Source of the DNA: JBOGUF01 sp050696075
Lineage (GTDB): Bacteria; Chloroflexota; Chloroflexia; Thermomicrobiales; UBA6265
Assembly (NCBI GenBank): GCA_050696075.1
Contig: JBOGUF010000097.1
Span: 1 to 6,882, forward strand
Direction: 5' to 3'
Length of the DNA: 6,882 bases
Of this stretch, positions 1-5,316 are shown piece after piece. Made by a program: the position numbers and the translations under genes. Each line of letters begins with the position of its first letter. Position 1 is the first letter of the stretch. The notes below the pieces were generated by a model that saw nothing but the letters and a program-made list of their open reading frames with translations, made no database searches and had not been told where the DNA came from.

Positions 1-106
1 CTCGCGTGAACTCACGACTGCAGGTCCGTCCCCGTCCCATCTCGTCCTCCGCTGGCTGGCGGTCCGTCTACCGCCGCCCCCGGAGGCATTGCCTCTCAGC
101 GTGGTT

Positions 107-127
107 CGCGATTTGGGGGGCAGTCCA
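107..127 (-). repeat. Degenerate IS-end-like sequence left of the IS3 element
   Basis: Read on the minus strand, this stretch begins TGGACTGCCCCCC, matching 10 of the first 12 bases of the element's own ends (TGACCTGCCCCC). It sits exactly 3 bp (ctc) before the left end at 131. Upstream bases resemble the inner right end only weakly. It could be the remnant right end of an older or tandem copy. Chance similarity of G-rich DNA is possible, since only about 13 bp are convincing. Confidence 0.4.
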
Positions 128-130
128 CTC

Positions 131-172
131 TGACCTGCCCCCCGAAAACTAGTCCACGGATAATGAGAGTCC
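131..172 (+). repeat. Left inverted repeat (IRL) of the IS3 element
   Basis: The first 12 bases TGACCTGCCCCC are identical to the right end. The inner part (GGATAATGAGAGTCC) again matches the right end (GGATTATGGGAGTCC) in 13 of 15 positions. Over about 42 bp with one gap the two ends agree at roughly 70%. A GATAAT hexamer at 159-164 inside the IRL could be the -10 box of the transposase promoter, but no -35 box stands at the right distance. Confidence 0.85.
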
Positions 173-203
173 TCAGGCGGGACGGGGTCCCGAGGAGGAC
201 GAG

Positions 204-470
204 ATGCGCAAGAGTCGGTTCAGCGAGGAGCAGATCGTCGGCATCCTGACCGAGCACGCGGCGGGGGGCGGGGCGTCGGTGCTGTGCCGCCGACACGGCA
301 TCAGCGAGCAGACCCTCTACCGCTGGAAGCGCAAGTACGGCGGGCTGGAGCGCGGCGCGGCGGCGCGGCTCAAGGCGCTGGAAGAGGAAAACGCCCGGCT
401 GAAGCGGCTGGTCGCCGAGCAGGCACTCGACAACCAGATCCTGAAGGACCTCCTCCGAAAAAACTGGTGA
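204..470 (+). CDS. IS3-family transposase OrfA (DNA-binding subunit)
   Basis: This 88-residue protein recognises the ends of the insertion sequence and supplies the N-terminal part of the OrfAB transposase. Residues about 5-45 form the Tnp_1 helix-turn-helix: SEEQIVGIL, then a second helix around the HGISEQTLYRWKRKYGG motif. Residues about 53-85 carry heptad-spaced leucines (LKALEEENARLKRL and following), the leucine-zipper-like coiled coil used for multimerisation in this family. ATG at 204 is preceded by GAGGAGG (192-198) five bases upstream, a strong ribosome-binding site. The length is usual for OrfA. Its last codons run through the A6 slippery tract, and its TGA stop overlaps a GTG that could start orfB. 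OrfA alone is typically regulatory; the fusion is the active enzyme. Confidence 0.93.
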   Translation: MRKSRFSEEQIVGILTEHAAGGGASVLCRRHGISEQTLYRWKRKYGGLERGAAARLKALEEENARLKRLVAEQALDNQILKDLLRKNW

Positions 471-490
471 CGCCCGTCGCGAAGCGGGCG
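458..490 (+). promoter_or_regulatory. Programmed -1 frameshift signal between orfA and orfB
   Basis: The heptamer A AAA AAC (458-464) lies in the OrfA reading phase, an exact X XXY YYZ slippery site. Six bases downstream, CGCCCG (471-476) can pair with CGGGCG (485-490) around an 8-base loop, a stimulatory hairpin at the usual distance. Slippage would bypass the OrfA stop at 468-470 and yield a 378-residue OrfAB fusion (87 OrfA residues plus 291 from the -1 frame). This is the standard IS3 mechanism; efficiency cannot be judged from sequence. Confidence 0.85.
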
Positions 491-1339
491 GCAGCGATCT
501 GGGTACGGGCGCAGTATCGGGTCTCGGAGCGGCGGGCGTGCGCGCTGGTTGGCCTCGATCGGGCGACGGCACGGTATTGCGCCCGGCGCCGAGACAACGA
601 GCTCCCCGTCCGCCAGCGGCTGCGCGAGCTGGCCGCCGAGCGCCCCCGGTTCGGCTACCGGCGGCTCCACGTCCTGCTGCGCCGGGAGGGCATCGTCGTC
701 AACCACAAGCGGATCGCCCGCCTCTATCGGGAGGAGGGCCTGGCGGTGCGGCGGCGTGGGCGCAAGCGGGTCGCGCGCGAGGACCGGGGACGCCCGGCCG
801 CGCCGACGCGGCCGGATCAGCAGTGGGGGCTCGACTGCGTCAGCGACGCACTGTGCGGCGGCCGGCGGATCCGGCTGCTAGCCGTGCTCGACCTGTTCAC
901 CCGTGAGGCGTTGGCGATCGAGGGCGACGTCTCGCTGCCCGGCCCCCGCGTCGTGGCGGTGCTGGAGCGGCTGGCGACAGCGCGCTGTCTCCCCGAGGAG
1001 ATCGTCTTGGACAACGGCCCCGAGTTGGCGGGCAAGGCCCTGGACCAGTGGGCGGCCGAGCGGGAGGTCCGGCTGCGGTTCATCGACCCGGGCAAGCCGA
1101 TCCAGAACGCCTTCGTCGAGAGCTTCAACGGGCGGCTGCGCGACGAGTGCCTCGACCAGCACTGGTTCACCGGCCTGGCCGACGCCCGGCGGACCATCGA
1201 GGCGTGGCGGATCGACTACAATCGGGAGCGCCCCCACAGCGCCCTCGGTTACCAAGCGCCCGAAGCGTTCCGGCAAGCCTTCGAACGAACCACTACTACT
1301 ACAACCACGACGATCAAGAAAGAGGACGGACTCCCATAA
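467..1339 (+). CDS. IS3-family transposase OrfB (DDE integrase domain)
   Basis: This is the catalytic part of the IS3 transposase, which cuts and joins the element ends and is normally made as an OrfAB fusion. Residues are numbered from GTG 467, which overlaps the OrfA stop (GTGA) and could allow a separate OrfB of 290 residues. The HTH_21-type region includes RFGYRRLHVLLRREG (about 61-75). The integrase core carries the DDE triad: D123 (WGLDC), D182 (VLDNGPE) and E218 (FVESFNGRLRDECL). There are 35 residues between the second D and the E, the family hallmark. Further family motifs are DPGKPIQNAFVE and YNRERPHSALGY. The C-terminus is odd: eight consecutive threonines followed by IKKEDGLP, and the stop lies inside the right inverted repeat. 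No catalytic residue is missing. The open frame upstream of 464 is only the -1 frame read-through. Confidence 0.93.
   Translation: MTPVAKRAAAIWVRAQYRVSERRACALVGLDRATARYCARRRDNELPVRQRLRELAAERPRFGYRRLHVLLRREGIVVNHKRIARLYREEGLAVRRRGRKRVAREDRGRPAAPTRPDQQWGLDCVSDALCGGRRIRLLAVLDLFTREALAIEGDVSLPGPRVVAVLERLATARCLPEEIVLDNGPELAGKALDQWAAEREVRLRFIDPGKPIQNAFVESFNGRLRDECLDQHWFTGLADARRTIEAWRIDYNRERPHSALGYQAPEAFRQAFERTTTTTTTTIKKEDGLP
1289..1312 (+). repeat. ACN trinucleotide run encoding eight threonines at the OrfB C-terminus
   Basis: Eight successive Thr codons (ACC, three ACT, ACA, ACC, two ACG) lie just after the last conserved transposase motif. The tract is outside the catalytic core. It resembles a small in-frame microsatellite that has partly diverged at third positions. 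Confidence 0.7.
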
Positions 1340-1368
1340 TCCCTGGCTGGAACATTGGGGGCAGGTCA
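1328..1368 (-). repeat. Right inverted repeat (IRR) of the IS3 element
   Basis: Read on the minus strand it starts TGACCTGCCCCC, as does the left end, then diverges, and matches IRL again in its inner half. It overlaps the last codons and the stop of orfB, as is common in this family. The inner segment CCAGC distinguishes right-type ends in this window from left-type ends, which carry GGTCCA. Confidence 0.85.
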
Positions 1369-1395
1369 CGCGGCCTCCTTCGACGCCGTCCAGGC

Positions 1396-1442
1396 GGCCG
1401 CCGACTAACGCACGACTTGGACCAAGAGAGGGAGCAGGTCAA
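1396..1442 (+). repeat. Inverted repeat copy 1 (IS-end-containing), left of the passenger genes
   Basis: The 46 bp from 1396 to 1441 match the reverse complement of 3128-3173 with only three mismatches, and base 1442 extends the match to 47. The inner edge (1430-1441) is an IS end: on the minus strand it reads TGACCTGCTCCC and continues to TTGGTCC, a left-type end. The shared part also contains CCGACTAACGCACG. It starts 27 bp beyond the right end of the complete IS. It appears to be the remnant of a second, related element. Confidence 0.85.
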
Positions 1443-1467
1443 GTCCATACCAGGCTCTCAGTTGCAG

Positions 1468-1492
1468 TGGACCAAAGAATGGGGGCAGGTTA
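1468..1492 (-). repeat. Solo IS end (third end in the same orientation)
   Basis: On the minus strand it reads TAACCTGCCCCC and continues through CTTTGGTCCA, so it matches the left-type ends at 1441 and 3128 except for a T-A instead of T-G at the tip. No transposase lies beside it. It sits about 85 bp upstream of the AraC-type gene, in its presumed promoter region. Confidence 0.7.
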
Positions 1493-1577
1493 TCTTTGCT
1501 GTCGAGGGCACCCGCCAAGCACTGATTCGTCAGGGTGAAGCGTTAGAATCGTTGGGGGTGCGATTTGGAGGACGAGT

Positions 1578-2255
1578 ATGCTTTTTGAGATCGATGCCAG
1601 ACCGTCAGACTCTCCATATGTGGAGGAGGTTTGGCATGCCCGGAATGAACGATCGGGCTCGTTCCACTCGATCGCGTCTACTCATTGGGGGATGGTGGTC
1701 ACGTTGCGGAATGGCAGAGCGACGATGACCGTGCGGGGTCCTCAGACTAAGGCGACGACGCTCCACTGCGAACCTGACGGAGAGTGGGTGGGGATTTGGT
1801 TTCGCGTGGGTTCGATCTTGCCGAACTTCCCCGTCAGCGCGCTTGTCGACAACGATCAGACACTCCCCGGCGCTGGACAGCGCACGTTCTATCTGGATGG
1901 ATCGGCCTGGCAGTTCCCCGATTATGAACATGCGGATACGTTCGTGGACCGTCTCGTACGCAAGGGGCTGCTCGTTCGTGAGCCGCTTGTGAACGCGGCG
2001 ATGCTTGGTCGGTTGAATGGCCTCTCGGCACGTTCGGTTCAGCGTCGATTTATGCAAGCGACCGGTCTGACCCAGCGGACGGTGCGGCAAATTGAGCGAG
2101 CCAGAGCGGCAATGGCGTTGTTGCAACGAGGTGTCTCGATTCTCGACACCGTGCACGAGGCAGGGTTCTACGATCAACCGCACATGACCCGATCGTTGAA
2201 ATACCTGCTTGGTCAAACCCCTGCCGAAATAGCCGGGATCGCCGCGTCCGAGTAA
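1578..2255 (+). CDS. AraC/XylS-family transcriptional regulator
   Basis: A 225-residue DNA-binding regulator. The C-terminal third is a typical AraC double helix-turn-helix: first HTH around GLSARSVQRRFMQATGLT (148-165), second from SILDTVHEAGFYDQPHMTRS (187-206), ending in the family signature LLGQTPAEI (210-218). The N-terminal part (about 1-135) resembles the small sensor domain of short AraC regulators, but its ligand cannot be told. ATG 1578 follows GGAGGAC (1567-1573), a good ribosome-binding site. A TAGAAT hexamer (1544-1549) is a possible -10 box, with no convincing -35. The gene lies 108 bp upstream of a reductase gene on the same strand, suggesting it regulates or shares a transcript with it. 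Base composition is clearly less GC-rich than in the IS or the MocR gene, in line with acquisition from elsewhere. Confidence 0.88.
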   Translation: MLFEIDARPSDSPYVEEVWHARNERSGSFHSIASTHWGMVVTLRNGRATMTVRGPQTKATTLHCEPDGEWVGIWFRVGSILPNFPVSALVDNDQTLPGAGQRTFYLDGSAWQFPDYEHADTFVDRLVRKGLLVREPLVNAAMLGRLNGLSARSVQRRFMQATGLTQRTVRQIERARAAMALLQRGVSILDTVHEAGFYDQPHMTRSLKYLLGQTPAEIAGIAASE

Positions 2256-2363
2256 GTGTCGGTTCCGTACAAGACAACTCCCAAGCACCCCGCTACGATG
2301 CTCGCGCCGTCGCTTTTCGTGCCCGCGACGGCCAGGTATCGCCGAGCTAAAGGAGTACTGGGT

Positions 2364-2939
2364 GTGAGGAAAATCATTGTTTCGACATACGTCACCCTGG
2401 ATGGCGTGATTCAGCCACTTGATTGGTCCATGCAGTCGCAGGATCCTGCCTCAGCCGAAGAGCGAGGGAAGTACGCCCGAGATTTGCTCTTCGATGCCGA
2501 CGCCCTGTTGATGGGGCGAGGGACGTACGAGATCTTCGCCGGATCTTGGCCGACACGCACGTCGGCCGATGATGGACCTGGAGAAGCTGGAGCAAGCGAT
2601 CGGATGAACAGTCTTCCAAAATACGTGGCGTCGACGACGCTGAAAGAGCCGCTCTCTTGGAACTCGACGCTTCTCGGCGATGACGTCCCGAAGGAAATTG
2701 CTAAGCTCAAGGTGCAGCCTGGCAAGAACATCGTCATGTACGGTTGCGGTCAGCTCGCGAAAACGCTGATCGAGCATGACCTAGCCGACGAGTTCAGGTT
2801 TTGGATGTATCCCGTCGTCCGCGGGAGAGGCACTCGTCTGTTTGAAGACGGGATCAATACCGATTTTGAGCTCGTCGACACCAGGGCGTTTGGTGGAGGA
2901 TTCGCGGTGTTGACGTGTAGGCCCAAGAAGACGGCGTAG
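2364..2939 (+). CDS. RibD C-terminal / dihydrofolate reductase-fold protein
   Basis: A 191-residue soluble protein of the RibD_C family (YyaP/YwjB-like), which shares the NADPH-binding fold of DHFR and the riboflavin reductase RibD. Visible motifs: IIVSTYVTLDGVI at the N-terminus (4-16), LLMGRGTYEIF (48-58), KYVASTTL (86-93), the nucleotide-binding-type stretch NIVMYGCGQLAKTLIEHDL (122-140) and YPVVRGRGTRLF (149-160). GTG 2364 is chosen because AAAGGAG (2349-2355) stands eight bases before it and family N-termini begin with this first strand; upstream in-frame starts lack a site. Members are often found beside AraC or MarR regulators, and their true substrates are mostly unknown, so true DHFR activity or trimethoprim resistance should not be assumed. 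GC content is low compared with the flanks, like the preceding regulator. Confidence 0.88.
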   Translation: MRKIIVSTYVTLDGVIQPLDWSMQSQDPASAEERGKYARDLLFDADALLMGRGTYEIFAGSWPTRTSADDGPGEAGASDRMNSLPKYVASTTLKEPLSWNSTLLGDDVPKEIAKLKVQPGKNIVMYGCGQLAKTLIEHDLADEFRFWMYPVVRGRGTRLFEDGINTDFELVDTRAFGGGFAVLTCRPKKTA

Positions 2940-2946
2940 TCTGTTG

Positions 2947-2971
2947 CATCGCGCCGGTTCCGTGCGCGATG
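2947..2971 (+). terminator. Possible terminator hairpin after the reductase gene
   Basis: CATCGCG (2947-2953) pairs perfectly with CGCGATG (2965-2971) around an 11-base loop, starting seven bases after the stop codon. A second GC hairpin follows at once (GCCGGC 2975-2980 with GCCGGC 2986-2991). There is no T tract, so intrinsic termination is uncertain. The position suits an mRNA 3' end. Confidence 0.4.
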
Positions 2972-3059
2972 AATGCCGGCCCGCGGCCGGCGGGAGCGGA
3001 GTTGCGGCACGGGTCCCTCCCCTGCGAATGAGAGCCCATAAGGTTGACTCGGCCCGTCG

Positions 3060-3110
3060 GTCGCCGCACTCGCGCGGAATCGGCGGGCCGATTTCTCTGC
3101 ATTCGGCGAC
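3060..3110. other. Nested hairpin in the 262-bp gap between reductase and MocR genes
   Basis: An outer stem GTCGCCG (3060-3066) / CGGCGAC (3104-3110) encloses a perfect inner stem AATCGGC (3078-3084) / GCCGATT (3087-3093). Both stems are Watson-Crick throughout. The region separates two convergent genes, so it may act as a two-way transcription barrier. It could also be part of a repeat or a small structured RNA; nothing distinguishes these. The rest of the gap (2992-3059) shows no gene. Confidence 0.4.
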
Positions 3111-3126
3111 TTTCTCCGATGGGGCA

Positions 3127-3173
3127 TTGACCTGCCCCCTCTTTTGGTCCAAGCCGTGCGTTAGTCGGCGGCC
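3127..3173 (-). repeat. Inverted repeat copy 2 (IS-end-containing), right of the passenger genes
   Basis: This is the mirror copy of 1396-1442 (43 of 46 identical). On the plus strand it begins TGACCTGCCCCC (3128-3139) and continues to TTGGTCC, a left-type IS end pointing away from the AraC and reductase genes, as copy 1 does on the other side. Only 3 bp (tcc) separate it from the next solo end at 3177. No transposase sequence follows. Confidence 0.85.
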
Positions 3174-3176
3174 TCC

Positions 3177-3199
3177 TGACCTGCCCCAATTCGTCCAGC
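3177..3199 (+). repeat. Solo right-type IS end abutting the mocR-type gene
   Basis: TGACCTGCCCC followed by ...TCCAGC matches the right end of the complete element read inward (1368 leftwards) at 19 of 23 ungapped positions. Similarity stops at base 3200, two bases short of the stop codon of the MocR-type gene. The rest of this element is gone, so the end marks an old insertion or deletion junction. Confidence 0.7.
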
Positions 3200-3201
3200 T
3201 T

Positions 3202-4629
3202 TCAAGATTCCGCGACCGCCCTGCCGATCACGCCCCCCAATGTCCGGGCCGCACCACGAATCTCATCCTCGTCCGCGCCGCCAAACCCGAGGATCAAACC
3301 GCTTCGCGCCGCCTCGCCCAGGTAACAGGGCGAGAGCGGGGTGGCGCTGATGCCGTGCTGCCTGGCGCGCCGCACCACCTCGCGGTCGTTCACACCGGGA
3401 GGCAAGAACGCCGTCAGATGCAACCCGGCGTCGGTGTTGAATGGCCTGAGAAGGTCGCCCGCGTGCTCGCGCAGGCTCTCGACCAGAGCGTTGCGCCGGC
3501 CGAGGTAGAGCGCGCGCATCCGCCGCAAGTGGCGGGCGAAATGCCCGTCGTGCAGAAAATCCGTGAGCACAAGCTGATAGAGCGTCGGTGAGAAGATGTC
3601 GAGTCCCTCGCGCAACCGCCGAAACGTCTCCACGAGCGCGGGCGGGACGACGACGTACCCCACCCGCAGCGCCGGAAAGAGGACCTTGCTAAACGTCCCG
3701 ATGTAGATCACCCGCCCGGCGCTGTCCATCCCCTGCAACGCGCCCAGCGGCCGGCTGGCGTACCGGTACTCGCTGTCGTAGTCGTCCTCCAGGAGCCATG
3801 CCCCGTTCCGCTCCGCCCAGTCAATCAAGGCCAGTCGCCGCGACGCCGTCATCGAGACACCGAGCGGATACTGATGCGACGGCGTGACGTAGACCGCCCG
3901 CACCCGCGAACCCCGCGCGGCGAGCGCGTCGACGACGATCCCCTCCTCGTCCACCGCGATCGGCGCCAGCCGCCCACCGGAAACCCGTAGCGCGTCTCGC
4001 GCGCCTGGATACCCCGGCTCCTCGACGCAAACGGCCTCCCCGGCTCCCACCAATGCCAGCGCGCAGAGCTGGAGGGCCATCTGCGACCCCGCCACGATCA
4101 AGACCTGCGCCGCCTCGCACCGCACCGCGCGCGCGGTCCGTAGGTACTCGGCGATCGCTTCCCGCAACGGCAGATACCCAGCCGGATCGCCGTAGGCCAT
4201 CAGCTCGATCGGGAGCCGTTTCGCGTGACGGCTCACCAGTCGCGCCCAGGTCGTCCGCGGAAACGCATCGAGCGCCGGCAGGCTTACCCGAAACGCCCCG
4301 AGCACGTCGTCGCGGCCCCCCTCAGCATGGGGGGGCTGGGGGGGCCGCACCACGACCGGCCTGGTGACGTCGTCGGGAATCGACTCCCGCACGTAGGTGC
4401 CAGCCCCGACCTTTCCCTCGATATACCCCTCGTGCAGCAACTGCTCGAAGGCGTTCAACACCGGCAGGCGCGAGATCTTCAGCTCCGCCGCCAGCGCCCG
4501 CGTCGAGGGCAGGCGCTGCCCCGAGCGCAGCCGCCCGCCGAGGATAGCCGCGCGGTACCCGTCGTAGATCTGCCGGTAGAAGGGAACCTCAGACGCCCGA
4601 TCAAACGGGATGTACGGAACCACGGTCAC
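3202..4629 (-). CDS. MocR-type regulator (GntR winged helix fused to class I aminotransferase domain)
   Basis: A 475-residue PLP-dependent transcription factor of the MocR/GabR group. Residues about 12-80 form a GntR winged helix (VPFYRQIYDGYRAAI, RLRSGQRLPSTRALAAEL, LLHEGYIEGKVGAGTYV). A proline-rich linker (about 83-110) leads to a fold-type I aminotransferase domain (about 115-470). In it are EEPGYPGARDAL, TPSHQYPLGVSM, the EDDYDSEYRY motif (D282 as the likely pyridine-nitrogen contact) and the Schiff-base lysine K315 in GTFSKVLFPALRVGY. The 33-residue spacing of D282 and K315 equals that in GabR. Near the end, SGLILGFG has no arginine in the strand before GFG where some relatives place a carboxylate-binding one; alignment is needed. 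GTG 4629 has no good site; GTG 4623, six bases later, follows GGAG by five bases and is a fair alternative (473 residues). It is divergent from the DUF1579-like gene, its likely target. Confidence 0.93.
   Translation of the reverse strand: MTVVPYIPFDRASEVPFYRQIYDGYRAAILGGRLRSGQRLPSTRALAAELKISRLPVLNAFEQLLHEGYIEGKVGAGTYVRESIPDDVTRPVVVRPPQPPHAEGGRDDVLGAFRVSLPALDAFPRTTWARLVSRHAKRLPIELMAYGDPAGYLPLREAIAEYLRTARAVRCEAAQVLIVAGSQMALQLCALALVGAGEAVCVEEPGYPGARDALRVSGGRLAPIAVDEEGIVVDALAARGSRVRAVYVTPSHQYPLGVSMTASRRLALIDWAERNGAWLLEDDYDSEYRYASRPLGALQGMDSAGRVIYIGTFSKVLFPALRVGYVVVPPALVETFRRLREGLDIFSPTLYQLVLTDFLHDGHFARHLRRMRALYLGRRNALVESLREHAGDLLRPFNTDAGLHLTAFLPPGVNDREVVRRARQHGISATPLSPCYLGEAARSGLILGFGGADEDEIRGAARTLGGVIGRAVAES
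4329..4344. repeat. Two G7/C7 homopolymer tracts in the MocR linker
   Basis: Seven G (4329-4335), CT, then seven more G (4338-4344) on the plus strand. In the minus-strand gene they are two C7 runs coding for the linker PPQPP (about residues 96-100). Gain or loss of one base in either tract would shift frame between the DNA-binding and effector domains. As given, the frame is open throughout. Confidence 0.75.
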
Positions 4630-4636
4630 TCCAAAG

Positions 4637-4695
4637 TGGTTATTTCGAACATGCGCCTATTGGTTATTGTAACAGTACCACTAACCATCTAGAAT
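4637..4695. promoter_or_regulatory. Divergent promoter region with putative MocR operator boxes
   Basis: For the plus-strand gene, TTGTAA (4667-4672) and TAGAAT (4690-4695) are spaced by exactly 17 bp, a good sigma70-like promoter about 55 bp before its ATG. TGGTTAT occurs at 4637-4643 and 4661-4667 (direct repeat, 24 bp start to start), and the inverted form TAACCA at 4682-4687 lies between the -35 and -10 boxes. On the minus strand the repeats read ATAACCA, close to the ATACCA direct repeats bound by GabR, a known MocR member. A minus-strand TACAAT (4671-4666) could be the -10 of the regulator gene. The region is markedly AT-rich. Operator assignment is inference. Confidence 0.55.
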
Positions 4696-4749
4696 GGCCT
4701 CGACGCCAGCAATCGGCCCGTCCGCTTTCGACACGCGGCAGGAGAGAAC

Positions 4750-5262
4750 ATGACGACGGTGACCGCACAACCACCGACAGAAGTGGTGCAGGATGGCCGC
4801 GCCGACTTCGATTTCTACATCGGCACGTGGACGGTGCACAACCGGCGGCTCCGGGAACGTCTCAAGGGCTCGAACGACTGGGAGGAGTTCGAGGGCGTCT
4901 CCGTGGCGCGCTCGATCCTGGGCGGGCTCGGCAACGCCGACGAGATCACCCTCGATCGCGCCTCAGGGGTCCTTCACGGCACGACCCTGCGCCTCTTCGA
5001 CCCGTCATCCCGGCAATGGAGCCTCTATTGGGCCGACAGCGTCAGCGGCGTCCTACAACCGCCGATGATCGGTTCCTTCGAGAATGGCCGCGGCGAGTTC
5101 TATTCCCAGGAACCGTTCGAGGGCCGCGCCATCTTCAGCCGCTTCATCTGGTCCAACATCACCCCGACTACCTGCCGCTGGGAACAAGCCTTCTCCGCCG
5201 ACGGCGGCAAAACCTGGGAAACCAACTGGATCATGGAATCCACCCGTATCGACGCGGCATAG
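4750..5262 (+). CDS. DUF1579-like protein of unknown function
   Basis: A 170-residue soluble protein without signal peptide or membrane segment. The family resemblance (DUF1579-like, lipocalin or calycin-type beta barrel) comes from the N-terminal FDFYIGTWTVHNRRLRERL (20-38), which resembles the FDFxxGxW motif, followed by strand-rich sequence with many aromatic residues: LRLFDPSSRQWSLYWAD (80-96), GRGEFYSQEPFEGR (113-126), RWEQAFSADGGKTWETNW (143-160). The reaction or ligand is unknown. ATG 4750 follows AGGAGAG (4740-4746) and is the first start after the predicted promoter. The gene is divergent from the MocR regulator and 54 bp upstream of the NIPSNAP gene, so the two probably form an operon. 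The name is from memory of the motif and needs a profile search. Confidence 0.8.
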   Translation: MTTVTAQPPTEVVQDGRADFDFYIGTWTVHNRRLRERLKGSNDWEEFEGVSVARSILGGLGNADEITLDRASGVLHGTTLRLFDPSSRQWSLYWADSVSGVLQPPMIGSFENGRGEFYSQEPFEGRAIFSRFIWSNITPTTCRWEQAFSADGGKTWETNWIMESTRIDAA

Positions 5263-5316
5263 GTTGTGCCGGTGAATCGAGAGACACGACCGGATCGTGG
5301 CTCAGCGAGGCGCACC

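Larger units (their letters stand above)
131..1368 (+). mobile_element. IS3-family insertion sequence (IS407-like)
   Basis: This is a complete-looking 1,238-bp element. It starts TGACCTGCCCCC and ends with the complementary GGGGGCAGGTCA. Between the ends lie two overlapping ORFs in the order and phase typical of IS3: a helix-turn-helix OrfA and, in the -1 frame, a DDE integrase OrfB. Length, organisation and terminal TG...CA agree with the family. The IS407-like assignment rests on the OrfA N-terminus and the end sequence and was not checked against ISfinder. No clear 3-4 bp target duplication is seen (left flank ...actc, right flank cgcg...), so the insertion is old, rearranged, or went into another element. 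Both ORFs are open and the catalytic triad is present, so it may be active. Confidence 0.9.

Noticed and set aside
128..1372. Target-site duplication around the IS3 element
   Set aside because: The 3-4 bases on the two sides (actc and cgcg) do not match, and no other end choice gave a match.
1048..1728. Plus-strand open frame of 226 residues crossing the IS right end
   Set aside because: It is an out-of-phase reading of orfB continuing into the IS-end repeats, with no domain.
1605..2288. Long minus-strand open frame opposite the AraC-type gene (227 residues)
   Set aside because: It mirrors a well-supported AraC family gene, has no recognisable domain and is a by-product of that gene's codon use.
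2364..2939. Trimethoprim-resistance dihydrofolate reductase
   Set aside because: The motifs are of the RibD_C type rather than true FolA or Dfr enzymes, so a resistance role is not supported.
2940..3126. tRNA or riboswitch in the gap after the reductase gene
   Set aside because: No cloverleaf with a T-arm consensus and no known aptamer core could be recognised; only simple hairpins are visible.
2944..3591. Plus-strand 215-residue open frame overlapping the MocR gene end
   Set aside because: It covers hairpins, the inverted repeat and the antisense of a clear MocR domain; no start site or conserved motif was found.
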